Source of the DNA: Paraburkholderia dioscoreae
GTDB lineage: Bacteria > Pseudomonadota > Gammaproteobacteria > Burkholderiales > Burkholderiaceae
DNA: 64,000 nt
Direction of reading: 5' to 3'
NCBI RefSeq assembly: GCF_902459535.1
Contig: NZ_LR699554.1
Coordinates: 3,162,001 to 3,226,000, forward strand
Shown: in pieces, positions 35,610 through 44,826 of the stretch
How positions within the stretch are numbered: the stretch's first letter is position 1
Layout: the number at the start of each line of letters is the position of its first letter
Notes under the pieces: generated by a model
What the model saw: only the letters and a program-made list of their open reading frames with translations
Database searches by the model: none
What the model was told of the DNA's origin: nothing
Program-made: the position numbers and the translations under genes

Positions 35610-36782
35610 TCAGTTACTGCCCACCAGATCCGTCGCGTTCACCTGGACGTGAGGCAGGCTTCTCGCTAGCCGCGGGACCAGCTCCATGACCGGCAGCCGC
35701 AGCGTTTCCGCCATCTCGTCGATCGTGATCGACTGGTCGCCGTCCTGCCCCAGCAACGTCACGACGCTTCCGGTCCGGGCCTGCGCAATCTCCGTGATAT
35801 CGATCACGGTATGCTGGAAAGAGCGGCGCCCAAGAATGCGCGCCGCCTGTCCGTGCACCAGCACGCGGCCCAGCGGCGGCACATGATTCAGCCCATCCCA
35901 GAAGCCGATCGGCACGACACCGATACGCACGCCGCGTTCGAGCCGGATCGGCTCCGCATAGCCGATCCCAAGCGTGGATCCGGCCGGGTGCTCCTGCACG
36001 TGAATGATGCGCCCGCGCACAGCCCGCAACATGGGCCGCAACGGTGCGCGAACCATCCATTCCGCGTCGAGCGCACCGTATAGAAGCCGCCCGGGATCGA
36101 CCGCCTGATATGCCAGATGCGGATGCGCGAGCATGACCCGCGAGCTTGCCAGCATCGTCGTTATGTTATCGAAGCCCGCGGCGCGCGCGTCGGCCAGCGC
36201 CGCGTCGAACACACCGGCCTGCTGGCGCGTCACGTCGTCGTTCTCCGGCGAGCTCAGATGCGTGTACACGCCTTTGAGCCGCACGGTCGACTGATCGCGC
36301 AGCGCCGCGAACGCGGCTTGCCATTGCGACGGCAGAAAGCCGAAGCGCCCAAAGCCCGGATCGATCTCCAGGAACGCATCGACCGCCACACCTGCGTCGA
36401 TGAACGCATGCAGGCTTTCCTGACTCTGGATCGTCACCGTCAGTCCCAACGCAGCGACCTGCGCCGCATCTTCCGGCAGGGTCGAGGCAAACAGCAATAT
36501 GTCGCGATCGATGCCCGCACGGCGAATCGCGACGCCCTCTTCCGGACTGCCGACGCAAAAGCCGTCGACACCCGCTTGCGCCGCCAGCCGCGCAACCTTC
36601 GCGGCGCCGAAGCCGAATCCGTCGCCCTTGCAAACGAAGTAGATTTTCGTGGCGTGTCCCACCTGTTCACGCGCGACCGCCAGATTCGCCGCGATGGCGC
36701 CATAGTCGAGTTCAGCCCAACTGGGACGCAGCAAGCGCACACGTTGAGTATCAGGAACTGGCTCGATGATTGAAACGGACAT
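35610..36782 (-). CDS. Alanine-racemase-like PLP enzyme, divergent active site
   Basis: A 390-residue protein with the fold-type III alanine-racemase layout: N-terminal TIM barrel with the PLP lysine in FVCKGDGFGFG (canonical VVKANAYGHG) and a C-terminal beta domain. Several signature positions differ: the C-terminal YGxTY-type segment reads TLGIGYAEP, the IGYADGY segment reads IGFWDGL, and the usual CMDQ reads RSFQH. It is therefore probably a racemase of another amino or imino acid, or a related PLP enzyme. It lies 21 bases after hyuB in the same direction. ATG 36782 is preferred; TTG 36788 is possible. The gene sits inside the LacI-controlled cluster, suggesting D/L interconversion of the released amino acid. 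Confidence 0.82.
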   Translation of the reverse strand: MSVSIIEPVPDTQRVRLLRPSWAELDYGAIAANLAVAREQVGHATKIYFVCKGDGFGFGAAKVARLAAQAGVDGFCVGSPEEGVAIRRAGIDRDILLFASTLPEDAAQVAALGLTVTIQSQESLHAFIDAGVAVDAFLEIDPGFGRFGFLPSQWQAAFAALRDQSTVRLKGVYTHLSSPENDDVTRQQAGVFDAALADARAAGFDNITTMLASSRVMLAHPHLAYQAVDPGRLLYGALDAEWMVRAPLRPMLRAVRGRIIHVQEHPAGSTLGIGYAEPIRLERGVRIGVVPIGFWDGLNHVPPLGRVLVHGQAARILGRRSFQHTVIDITEIAQARTGSVVTLLGQDGDQSITIDEMAETLRLPVMELVPRLARSLPHVQVNATDLVGSN

Positions 36783-36803
36783 AGTCAATGCACCCTGTCG
36801 TGG

Positions 36804-38645
36804 TCAGAGTTCGCCGATAGCCGCAGCATCGGCACCGGTCGATTGCAGGAACAGCGCCTCCTGCTTCGCGACGCGCTCCTGCCCGGAAAGCGTCTTGAGG
36901 CGCGTACGCATCTCGGCGGTGCGGTGCTCGTCTATCTCGCGCGCCGCACCTTCGAGCACGACGCCGTACACCTCACGCGCCAACTGCTCCGTGATGCGCT
37001 CGTCCAGCACGTCCTCACGCACGGCCTGCAGCGAACGTGTCAACGGATCGCCATGACCGGCGCCGCCCGCCGCGATATGGCAGAAGCGATCGCCCTTGCG
37101 CAATGCAGTCACTGTGCTCGGCATGGTCGGCAGCAACGTGCTTTGACCGTCACGCGTCAGCAGATTAAGCGACGGCGACCCGCTCAGCCCGCCATGCGAG
37201 CCGGACGGACGATGCGCGCGACGGTCCGAACGCAGTCCGAGCAACGCGTGGTCGCCGCGCAGTTCATAAGCGCGGCGCATTGCAAGGCCGCCGCGATGCC
37301 GGCCCGCGCCGCCGGAGTTGGTGACGAATCCATACTCGGTGATCTTGAGCGGCAGACGTGCCTCGATCAATTCGACCGGCTGGTTCGACAGATTGCCGAG
37401 CGGATTGGCAATCCCTTCGCAGCCGTCGTTGCGACCACCGCCCCAACTACCGAGCACGCCGTCGGTAATCAGCCAGTTGCCGCCGCCCTCGCCATCCAGA
37501 TGGCGCCCGGAAATCGACACGACCGATGGACCGCCTTCTCCCAGCGCCGGAATGGTGTCCGGCACGATCTGCGCGAACGCGCCTTGCAATACGTCGAACA
37601 TCCGGTAAGCAATGATGCCGCGCGCAGCGCAAGCCGCCGGTTCGACCGGATTCACGATCGAGCCGCTTTCCGCGTAGACCTGCACGGGTCGCGAAAAACC
37701 TTCGCAGTTCGGCACATCCACGCCAATCGCGCAGCGCACCGCCGCATACGCGACCGATTGCGTAGTCGCGAACGGACCGTTGATCGCGCCTTGCACCTGC
37801 GCATCGGTCCCGGTCCAGTCGATGCTGACCGTATCGTCCGCTACCGTCACCTTGACGCGAAACGCAATCGGCACGGGCGTATCGCCCAGGCCGTCGATGA
37901 AATCCTCGTAACGGTATTCACCATTCGGCATCGTGCCGATGGCCTGGCGCGTCAGACGCTCCGCGTAATCGTGCAGCGCTTCGACAAGGCTGCCGAAACC
38001 GTCCGCGCCGTATTTGTCGAGCAACTGCACGAGCCCACGCTCCCCCGCCTTGCACGACGCCAACTGTGCGCGCAGATCGCCGCGCAACTGGCCCGGCATG
38101 CGCGAGTTCGTCTCCAGCAGCGTCAGAAGCGCATCATTGACATGGCCGGCATCGCACAGCTTCATTAAGGGAATCCGCAGGCCTTCCTGATAGATTTCGG
38201 TCGCACCGATCGCCATGCTGCCCGGTGCCATGCCGCCAATATCGGCGTGGTGGACGATGGTCGCCACATAGCCTTCGATACGCGACGCGTAAAACACCGG
38301 CTGAATCAGATACACGTCCGGCAGATGCATGCCACCCGACGTATAGGGATCGTTCATGATGTAAATGTCGCCCGGCTTGCCGGCCGTGCCGAAACGGCGC
38401 ACCACGTTATCCATCGCGGCCGGAAACGCGCCGAGGTGAATCGGCAAGGTCAGACCTTGCGCGATCACGCGGCCGGCGCGGTCGAACACAGCGGTGGAAA
38501 AGTCCATTGAATCGCGCACGATCGGCGAATACGCCGTGCGCAGCACGACAAGCGCCATTTCGTCAGCAATCGAGCCGAGCGCGTTCTTGACGATTTCAAG
38601 CGTGATGCCATCCGCGCCCGCCGAAGCGGCCTGTTGGGTAGTCAT
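36804..38645 (-). CDS. hyuB: Hydantoinase B / oxoprolinase family protein (HyuB)
   Basis: A 613-residue HyuB subunit. Family features: LEIVKNALGSIADEMALVVLRTAYSP at the N-terminus, a DPYTSGGMHLPDV metal-site-like segment, HHADIGGMAPGSM, and the late GGGRNDGCEG and SGGAGRHRGGLA motifs. HyuB works with HyuA in ATP-dependent opening of 5-oxoproline, N-methylhydantoin and similar cyclic amides. ATG 38645 overlaps the hyuA stop by 4 bases (ATGA), so the subunits are translationally coupled. An out-of-register longer frame to 39113 lies inside hyuA and is ignored. Substrate not determined. Confidence 0.93.
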   Translation of the reverse strand: MTTQQAASAGADGITLEIVKNALGSIADEMALVVLRTAYSPIVRDSMDFSTAVFDRAGRVIAQGLTLPIHLGAFPAAMDNVVRRFGTAGKPGDIYIMNDPYTSGGMHLPDVYLIQPVFYASRIEGYVATIVHHADIGGMAPGSMAIGATEIYQEGLRIPLMKLCDAGHVNDALLTLLETNSRMPGQLRGDLRAQLASCKAGERGLVQLLDKYGADGFGSLVEALHDYAERLTRQAIGTMPNGEYRYEDFIDGLGDTPVPIAFRVKVTVADDTVSIDWTGTDAQVQGAINGPFATTQSVAYAAVRCAIGVDVPNCEGFSRPVQVYAESGSIVNPVEPAACAARGIIAYRMFDVLQGAFAQIVPDTIPALGEGGPSVVSISGRHLDGEGGGNWLITDGVLGSWGGGRNDGCEGIANPLGNLSNQPVELIEARLPLKITEYGFVTNSGGAGRHRGGLAMRRAYELRGDHALLGLRSDRRAHRPSGSHGGLSGSPSLNLLTRDGQSTLLPTMPSTVTALRKGDRFCHIAAGGAGHGDPLTRSLQAVREDVLDERITEQLAREVYGVVLEGAAREIDEHRTAEMRTRLKTLSGQERVAKQEALFLQSTGADAAAIGEL

Positions 38646-40765
38646 ACGGAGTGCTCCAGAAACGTGATGACGATGTTCTCGTGGGCATCGACGCGCGCGC
38701 CGGCATTCGGCGGCACCACGCAAGTCGAGTCGTATTCTTCGACGATCAACGGGCCGCTCATTGGCGCGGCGCGCAGATCGGCACGCGAGATCACCGGGGT
38801 GTCGATAAAGCCGTGGGACTTGCCGAAATAGGCCCGGCGCCGCACCGGCACGCGCGCACCCGACGCATTCGCCCGGCTGCCGCCGGCGCGTTGCGCGTCG
38901 TAGGCGCGGTTTTTCTGCGAGCGCAGCGAACCGACCGCGCGCAGATTGACGAGCTCGATGACCTCGTCCGCGGACGCATGCCCGTAGGTGCGTTCGTGTT
39001 CCGCATGAAACGCGGCGGCGATCGGCGCAATGTCGAGCGGCTCGCCGGCACGCCATTCGATCGGCACAGTCAACTCGTATGCTTGCCCCGTGTAACGCAA
39101 ATCCAGTGCGCACCTCACGGCGATATCGTCGAAGGCGTTACCCTCGGCCGCCATATCCGCAGTGGCCCGCGCTACAAGGTCTTCGAGCCCGTTGCCCAAT
39201 TCCACTGCGGCGAAGTGATCGAGGCGGCAGAACATTGTTTGCATGAACTCGTGCTGTGTCGAGGAGAACAGCAGGCCGAGCGCGCTGAATACGCCGGGGC
39301 TCGGCGGCACGATCACCGTCTTCATGTCGAGCAATTCGGCGATCGCGTGAACGATCACCGGCCCATTGCCGCCGAAGGCGAACAACGCAAACTCGCGCGG
39401 ATCGCGGCCGCGATACGTCGACACGGCTTTCACCGCGCGCGTCATCGTGGAGGCCGCGATCGAGAAAACGCCATAGGCGGCTTCGTACAGATCCGTGTGC
39501 GTAGGCTCGGCGATCTGCGTGCGCATGGCGTCGAGCGACTTCTGCTGATTGATGCGCAACTCGCCGCCGGCAAGGAACTCCGGGTTCAGATAGCCGAGCG
39601 TCAGCACGGCGTCCGTGAGCGTCGGAATCGTTCCGCCCGCGTCGTAGCACACGGGACCGGGCACCGAGCCTGCCGAATCAGGGCCGACCTTGACGAGACC
39701 GCCCGCGTCGATACGCACCAGGCTGCCGCCGCCCGCGCCGATCTCCGAGACGTCGATGAACGGCAGCTTCACCGCGTGGCCACCGCCCTTCACGAGCTTG
39801 CTGCTGACGTTGATGCCCGCGCCGACCTCGTACTCGGTGGTGCGCGCCGGCTCGCCCTTCTCGATGATGGCTGCCTTCGCCGTGGTGCCGCCCATGTCCA
39901 CCGTAATGCAATCGGCGTAACCCGACGCGGCCGCCACGGAGGCGCCCGCGATCACACCAGCCGCCGGACCGGACTCGATGATCGTAGCCGGCTTCTGCAT
40001 GACGGTGGCCGCGCTCATCACGCCGCCATTCGAATGCATGATCTGCACGGGACCGGTCATGCCGATGCCGCGCAGCTTGTCGATCAGCGAATACAGATAG
40101 CTGACCACCACCGGCCCGAGATACGCGTTGACGACGGTCGTGCTGGTGCGTTCGTATTCGCGGATCTCCGGCAGAATTTCATGCGAGCAGGTCAGATAGA
40201 CGGTGTCGCCCAACACGCCGCGCAGCAGATCTCGAATACGGATCTCGTGTTCGGGATTCGCGTACGCATGAATCAGGCTGATCGCCACCGCTTCGATTTT
40301 CTCGTCTGCGATACGTTGCCCGATGTCCAGCACCTGCGCATCGTCGAGCGGCGTTTCAACCGAACCATCGGCGAGCAGCCGTTCGTCCACTTCGTAACGG
40401 TGCCGGCGTTTCGCGAGCGGCGCCGGCTTCTGATACGCGAGGTTGTAGAGCATCGGCACGCGCAGGCGGCCAATTTCGACCACGTCGCGAAAGCCGCGCG
40501 TGGTGATCAGCGCCGTGCGCGCGCCTTTGCCTTCGAGCACGGTATTCGTGGCGACGGTGGTTGCATGAACCAGTTCGGTGATCTGGCGCGGTTGCGCGTC
40601 GAGCGAAGCCAGCAATGCCTGCAAGCCCGCAACGATCGCAATGCCATAGTCCTGAGGCGTGGACGAAACCTTCCTGGTATGAATCACGCCGTCATCGCCG
40701 ATCACGACGATATCCGTGAAGGTTCCGCCGATATCGACACCGGCCCGGTAAAGTCTTTCAGTCAT
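38642..40765 (-). CDS. hyuA: Hydantoinase A / oxoprolinase family protein (HyuA)
   Basis: A 707-residue HyuA subunit of the ASKHA-like fold. RAGVDIGGTFTDIVV near the N-terminus and CITVDMGGTTAKAAII in the middle are the two nucleotide phosphate-binding motifs. With HyuB it couples ATP hydrolysis to cleavage of a lactam or hydantoin ring. Start ATG 40765. The gene is 70 bases downstream of the porin at 40835, with no obvious terminator between, so porin-hyuA-hyuB-racemase may form one transcript under the palindrome at 42069-42080. Confidence 0.93.
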   Translation of the reverse strand: MTERLYRAGVDIGGTFTDIVVIGDDGVIHTRKVSSTPQDYGIAIVAGLQALLASLDAQPRQITELVHATTVATNTVLEGKGARTALITTRGFRDVVEIGRLRVPMLYNLAYQKPAPLAKRRHRYEVDERLLADGSVETPLDDAQVLDIGQRIADEKIEAVAISLIHAYANPEHEIRIRDLLRGVLGDTVYLTCSHEILPEIREYERTSTTVVNAYLGPVVVSYLYSLIDKLRGIGMTGPVQIMHSNGGVMSAATVMQKPATIIESGPAAGVIAGASVAAASGYADCITVDMGGTTAKAAIIEKGEPARTTEYEVGAGINVSSKLVKGGGHAVKLPFIDVSEIGAGGGSLVRIDAGGLVKVGPDSAGSVPGPVCYDAGGTIPTLTDAVLTLGYLNPEFLAGGELRINQQKSLDAMRTQIAEPTHTDLYEAAYGVFSIAASTMTRAVKAVSTYRGRDPREFALFAFGGNGPVIVHAIAELLDMKTVIVPPSPGVFSALGLLFSSTQHEFMQTMFCRLDHFAAVELGNGLEDLVARATADMAAEGNAFDDIAVRCALDLRYTGQAYELTVPIEWRAGEPLDIAPIAAAFHAEHERTYGHASADEVIELVNLRAVGSLRSQKNRAYDAQRAGGSRANASGARVPVRRRAYFGKSHGFIDTPVISRADLRAAPMSGPLIVEEYDSTCVVPPNAGARVDAHENIVITFLEHSV

Positions 40766-40834
40766 TGCACACCTTACTTGTTAGTCGATTCGGCGCAAAC
40801 GCGTTGCCGGTTTGCGCCGGTAAAAGCAGCGCTG

Positions 40835-42004
40835 CTAGAACTTGTGCACGAGTCCAACACTGACCACGGCCTGGTTCTGGCCTGAAGAAGGCAACATGGT
40901 CTGAATCTGCGAGGCCAGCAGGCCGTTCGAAGTCGCCGGCAACGGTCCGCCCGTTGGTCGGGAAAAGCCGCCGCCGGCCGCGCGCAGATAGATCACCTCG
41001 GTATAGATGGAGGTGCGCTTGGAGAGGAACTTGTCGACCAGCAGATTGACCTGATGCCAGTGCACCTGCGTGGGACCGCCCGGACCGCCGGTGATGTCGT
41101 CGCTCGTGTACGTGTAGGCCATGCCGAAGAACAGCGTCGGGTCGAGCGTGAAGCGCGCATTCGCTTCATAGTTGTTGAAGCGATAGTTGATGCCGCTCGT
41201 CAGGGTCGTGCCCACGTTGTTGTAGATCGCGTTGCTGTACATCAGGCTCAGCTTGGCCGGTCCGAACACATACGACGCGCCGATACCCGCAATCTGCTCG
41301 CGCTTCGACGTGATCGGCGCATCGCAACAGGTGATCGCGCCATTGGTGTTCACGTTCGCCGTGGTGTTCACGCCCGGTTCGTCGTAGAGCGAATACGCCG
41401 CCGCAATCGAAAAAGCACCCTGCGAATAGATGCCGCCTACCGACCACATGCGATTGTTGGCGAACGCGCCGGGCGCGTTGCTGAACGCGTACATTGCCGT
41501 GCCGGTGAAGCCCTTCAGATTCGGCGAGACGTATTTGATGGAGTTGTTGACGCGCAAATAGTCGTCGGTGTTGTCGTTGTCGTACGGATGCGAAAACATC
41601 ACGCCGCCCCACGCACCGTTGGACGTCATGGTCTGCAAGGTGCCGACGATCGCGTCGTACTGGCGGCCAAACGTCAGCGTGCCGTACTTCGGATTCGAAA
41701 AACCCACGAAAGCCTGGCGGCCGAACATGCGGTTGTTCTGACCGAGCGCGCCGCTGACCGGATTGAAGCCGTTCTCCAGCGTGAAGATCGCCTTGGTGCC
41801 GCCGCCGAGGTCTTCGGCGCCTCGCAGTCCCCAGCGGCTGCCGTACTCGCCGTTGCCGGTCAACTGCACCGCGCTGTGGCCGCCCTGGTTCGACGAGTAG
41901 GTGATGGCCTCGTTGATGATCCCGTAAAGCGTGACCGAACTCTGCGCATGAACGAGACCGCTCCCGCCCATCAGAGCCGCCATGATGAATAACTTTTCCT
42001 TCAC
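40835..42004 (-). CDS. Outer-membrane porin of the LacI-controlled cluster
   Basis: A 389-residue general porin. The likely start is GTG at 42004 with GGAG about 10 bases upstream, giving the signal peptide MKEKLFIMAALMGGSGLVHA before QSSVTLYGIINEA. It has the FSHPYDNDNTDDYLRVNN segment and ends in VGLVHKF. The frame is open to 42034, but that would spoil the signal peptide. The TGAATCGATTCA palindrome lies 65 bases upstream. Together with the adjacent ABC transporter and HyuAB it is probably the outer-membrane entry route for the same substrate. Confidence 0.93.
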   Translation of the reverse strand: MKEKLFIMAALMGGSGLVHAQSSVTLYGIINEAITYSSNQGGHSAVQLTGNGEYGSRWGLRGAEDLGGGTKAIFTLENGFNPVSGALGQNNRMFGRQAFVGFSNPKYGTLTFGRQYDAIVGTLQTMTSNGAWGGVMFSHPYDNDNTDDYLRVNNSIKYVSPNLKGFTGTAMYAFSNAPGAFANNRMWSVGGIYSQGAFSIAAAYSLYDEPGVNTTANVNTNGAITCCDAPITSKREQIAGIGASYVFGPAKLSLMYSNAIYNNVGTTLTSGINYRFNNYEANARFTLDPTLFFGMAYTYTSDDITGGPGGPTQVHWHQVNLLVDKFLSKRTSIYTEVIYLRAAGGGFSRPTGGPLPATSNGLLASQIQTMLPSSGQNQAVVSVGLVHKF

Positions 42005-42068
42005 CGCTCTTCTCCAAACAAGGAATCGCGACACCCCGGTCGGCTAGCGATCGATTGATGATAGCAAA

Positions 42069-42080
42069 TGAATCGATTCA
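42069..42080. promoter_or_regulatory. LacI-type operator upstream of porin-hyuAB
   Basis: Perfect 12-bp palindrome TGAATCGATTCA, 65 bases before the porin start. The same 12-mer occurs before the ABC-transporter SBP gene (47377-47388) and the isochorismatase-like gene (48245-48256), with a one-mismatch copy before lacI (49458-49469). An even-length palindrome with a central CG is typical of LacI-family operators. Confidence 0.85.
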
Positions 42081-42192
42081 CCATAGGTTTAAAAAAATAT
42101 CCCAGGTGGGTCGGCTCACTGCTTGACCCGGATCTTCTTCTTTACTGCTCGGACCGCCTCTCCTGTGTCGACCAGAGTTAGTGCTTTGGCGC

Positions 42193-43026
42193 TTACTCTG
42201 GTCCCACCCCTATGGGGTGCCGGCCGATCCCCTTCGGGATCGCCGCCAGCAACTCCGTCGTGTAGCGCTCGCGTGGCTCGAACAACACCTGATCCACGGC
42301 TCCTGCTTCCACGACGCGCCCTTCCCGCATCACCACCACGCGCTCGCACAGTTCGCCGACCAGCGCCAGATCGTGACTGATCACGACCAGCGACACACCG
42401 GCGCTCTGATGAAGATCGCGCAACAGTTTGATGATCTCCGCCTGAATGGATACGTCGAGCGCGGAAGTCGGTTCATCGGCAACGACCAGTTCCGGACGGC
42501 GCGCGAGCGCCCGTGCGATACCCACGCGCTGCCGCTGACCGCCCGACAGCTGATGCGGATAGCGCGCCAGCACGAATGCCGGCAGCCTCACCATGTCGAG
42601 TAATTGACGCACCGGCACACCGTCGTTGCCGATTGCTTCCGCAAGCGTGGTGGCAATCGTCTTGCGCGGGTTCAGCGAGTTCGTCGTGCTTTGGAACACC
42701 ATCTGCACACGCTGACGAAACGTCGCGTTCTGCGTGCGTGTCATGGTGTTCAACGCGTCACCTCGGAAACAGATCGAGCCGGTGGTCGGCGCGGTGAGGC
42801 CGACCATCATGCGCGCGACAGTCGATTTGCCACTGCCGCTTTCGCCGACGATAGCCAGCGCGTCGCCCTTCGCCACCTCGAGACTCACGTCCGACACCGC
42901 ATGAAAGCGGCGCCGGTTGAACATGCGTTCGAGCGGAGAACGCGCCAACGCATAGGACTTGCCGACCTCCTGCAGCGCGAAGATCGGCTGCGCAGCCGGG
43001 GTGGCGTTCGGCACATTAACGGACAT
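42193..43026 (-). CDS. Dipeptide/oligopeptide-type ABC transporter ATPase (DppF/OppF-like)
   Basis: A 277-residue ABC ATPase with Walker A GESGSGKST, Q-loop VFQSTTNSLNPR, signature LSGGQRQR, Walker B LVVADEP and the switch His (VVISHDL), then the short C-terminal OppF-like tail. It powers import through the permeases encoded at 43855-45758. Start 43026 overlaps the end of the partner ATPase gene by 11 bases. It is the last gene of the transporter operon. Confidence 0.93.
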   Translation of the reverse strand: MSVNVPNATPAAQPIFALQEVGKSYALARSPLERMFNRRRFHAVSDVSLEVAKGDALAIVGESGSGKSTVARMMVGLTAPTTGSICFRGDALNTMTRTQNATFRQRVQMVFQSTTNSLNPRKTIATTLAEAIGNDGVPVRQLLDMVRLPAFVLARYPHQLSGGQRQRVGIARALARRPELVVADEPTSALDVSIQAEIIKLLRDLHQSAGVSLVVISHDLALVGELCERVVVMREGRVVEAGAVDQVLFEPRERYTTELLAAIPKGIGRHPIGVGPE

Positions 43027-43858
43027 TGCGCGGCTCCTCAGGTTGATGGCGGCCCATATCACGCGCCACCGGCAAACGCGGAATGCTCGCGATCAGGTGC
43101 CGCGTGTAGTCGTGCGAAGGCCGCAGAAAGATGTCCTGCACCGGACCGGCTTCGACCACATGCCCCTGTTTCAGCACGACGGCGCGCGAACACAATTCCG
43201 CCATCAGGTCCAGGTTGTGCGTGATGAACACGAGGCCGAGATCCATTTCGTCCACCAGCGTTCTCAGCAACTCGACGATCTGCGCCTGCACGGTCACGTC
43301 CAGCGCGGTAGTGGGTTCGTCCGCGAGCAGCAGCGCCGGTTCACAGACAATCGCGGCGGCAATCATCGCGCGTTGCTTCATGCCGCCGCTCAGTTCGTGC
43401 GGATACGCGCGCTCCGTGGTACGCGGGTCTTTGAAACCGACGCGCGCCAGCACGGAATGCACTTCGTCGCGGATCGCGCGGCCGCGCAGCGGACGGTGGG
43501 CACGGATCACGTCGGCGAGTTGCGCGCCGATCGTGAAGGCGGGGTTGAGTGCCGTCGCCGGATCCTGAAAGATCATGGAGACGCGCCGCCCGCGCAATGC
43601 CCGCATGCGAGCCTCCGAAGCGCGGCCCAGGTCTTCGCCGTCGAGCACGATCCGGCCGCCGCTGATACGCCCCGCGTTGCCGAGCAAGCCGAGCACGGCC
43701 AGCGAAGCCACGCTCTTGCCCGAACCCGATTCGCCGACGAGGCCGACCGCTTCGCCGCGTCCCACCTGCAAATCGAGTCCATGCAACACTTCGGTCTGGG
43801 TCTTGCCCGCGCCGAACGTGACGCGCAGGTTTTCAATCGACAGTAGCGCTTCGTTCAT
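43016..43858 (-). CDS. Dipeptide/oligopeptide-type ABC transporter ATPase (DppD/OppD-like)
   Basis: A 280-residue ABC ATPase: Walker A GESGSGKSV, Q-loop MIFQDPATALNP, signature LSGGMKQR, Walker B LLLADEPTTALD and switch HN in FITHNLDL. It is the OppD-like partner of the ATPase at 42193. Its ATG overlaps the permease stop by 4 bases (ATGA), indicating coupling. Signature LSGGM rather than LSGGQ is normal for this subfamily. Confidence 0.93.
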   Translation of the reverse strand: MNEALLSIENLRVTFGAGKTQTEVLHGLDLQVGRGEAVGLVGESGSGKSVASLAVLGLLGNAGRISGGRIVLDGEDLGRASEARMRALRGRRVSMIFQDPATALNPAFTIGAQLADVIRAHRPLRGRAIRDEVHSVLARVGFKDPRTTERAYPHELSGGMKQRAMIAAAIVCEPALLLADEPTTALDVTVQAQIVELLRTLVDEMDLGLVFITHNLDLMAELCSRAVVLKQGHVVEAGPVQDIFLRPSHDYTRHLIASIPRLPVARDMGRHQPEEPRNVR

Positions 43859-44826
43859 AGCGACGCTCCCGGCACATTCGCCGCATGCGCACTGCGCCGC
43901 CGGGGATCGAGAATGGTGCGCATCGAATCGCCGAACAGATTGAAGGCGAGCACGCTAACGAACACCGCCGCGCCGGGGAACACCGAGACCCACCAGTTGT
44001 CGGTGAAAATCAGTGCGCGCGCGTCAGAGAGCATCGCGCCCCAACTTGGCGTTGGCGGTTGCACCCCGAGTCCGATAAAACTGAGCGATGCCTCCACGAT
44101 GATCGTCACACCGAGCAGCAGCGACGCCTGGATCAGCACCGGCGAGATGATATTGGGTAGAACATCGGAGAACATGATGCGCGCCCCGCTTGCACCCTGC
44201 AGAATCCGTGCGGCGACATACTCCGCCTGCGACTCGGCCTTCGCGAGACTATGGGTGAGCCGCGCAAGACCCGGCGCGTACAGCACGCCGATCAGCAGCA
44301 CGAGCTTGGTTTCATTCGAAATGGCGAGCACGCCGATATGCAGCGTATCAGTGCCGGTAATACCGACGAGCGCGATCGCCCAGATCAACAGCGGAATCGA
44401 CGCCAGCACTTCCATCACTTTCATCAGCGTTTCGTCGAGCCACGAGCCGGCCTTATAGCCTGCCACGAGACCGATGCCCGTGCCGAGCACGAGGCCGATC
44501 GCGACCGCGCACAGTCCAATGGACAACGACGCGCGAGCGCCCCAGATCGTGCGGCTCAGAATGTCGCGGCCCACCTGGTCGGTGCCGAGCCAGAACGCCG
44601 CGCTCGGCGCTTCCAGACGATGTTCGATATAGAGCTGCAGCGGATCCTTCAACGGCAGCCACGGCGCGCACAAGGCAATCACGCCCAGTAGCACGATCGT
44701 GGCGAGACCGATCGCACCGGCCGGCTCATGCATCAGCGCACGCAGCAGCTGGCCGGCCGATGCGAGCCATGCGCCGAGCACATGCGGCTTGCGTTGCACG
44801 TTGGGTAGGGATGAATCAGCCATCAT
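43855..44826 (-). CDS. ABC transporter permease (DppC/OppC-like)
   Basis: A 323-residue inner-membrane permease with about six helices. The WLGTDQVGRDILSRTIWGAR segment is the OppC-type N-terminal hallmark, and the EAA loop region reads EYVAARILQGASGARIMFSDVLPNI. The start at 44826 overlaps the upstream permease stop by 4 bases (ATGA); the second ATG at 44823 is less likely. It pairs with the DppB-like permease to form the channel. Confidence 0.93.
   Translation of the reverse strand: MMADSSLPNVQRKPHVLGAWLASAGQLLRALMHEPAGAIGLATIVLLGVIALCAPWLPLKDPLQLYIEHRLEAPSAAFWLGTDQVGRDILSRTIWGARASLSIGLCAVAIGLVLGTGIGLVAGYKAGSWLDETLMKVMEVLASIPLLIWAIALVGITGTDTLHIGVLAISNETKLVLLIGVLYAPGLARLTHSLAKAESQAEYVAARILQGASGARIMFSDVLPNIISPVLIQASLLLGVTIIVEASLSFIGLGVQPPTPSWGAMLSDARALIFTDNWWVSVFPGAAVFVSVLAFNLFGDSMRTILDPRRRSAHAANVPGASL

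Noticed and set aside
35591..35633. Inverted repeat ACGGATCTGG / CCAGATCCGT after the plus-strand porin
   Set aside because: The 23-base loop, absence of a T run and overlap with the 3' end of the racemase-like gene make a terminator call weak.
36804..39113. Longer HyuB start inside hyuA
   Set aside because: Family homology begins at 38645, where an ATGA overlap with the hyuA stop gives a natural start.
38651..40885. 744-residue open frame on the plus strand opposite hyuA
   Set aside because: High-GC antisense shadow; rich in Arg and His with no recognisable motif, while HyuA on the other strand is clear.
42123..42136. TTGACCCGGATCTT, a possible FNR-like box between dppF and the porin
   Set aside because: The right half (ATCTT) breaks the symmetry, and the nearby LacI-type palindrome explains regulation better.
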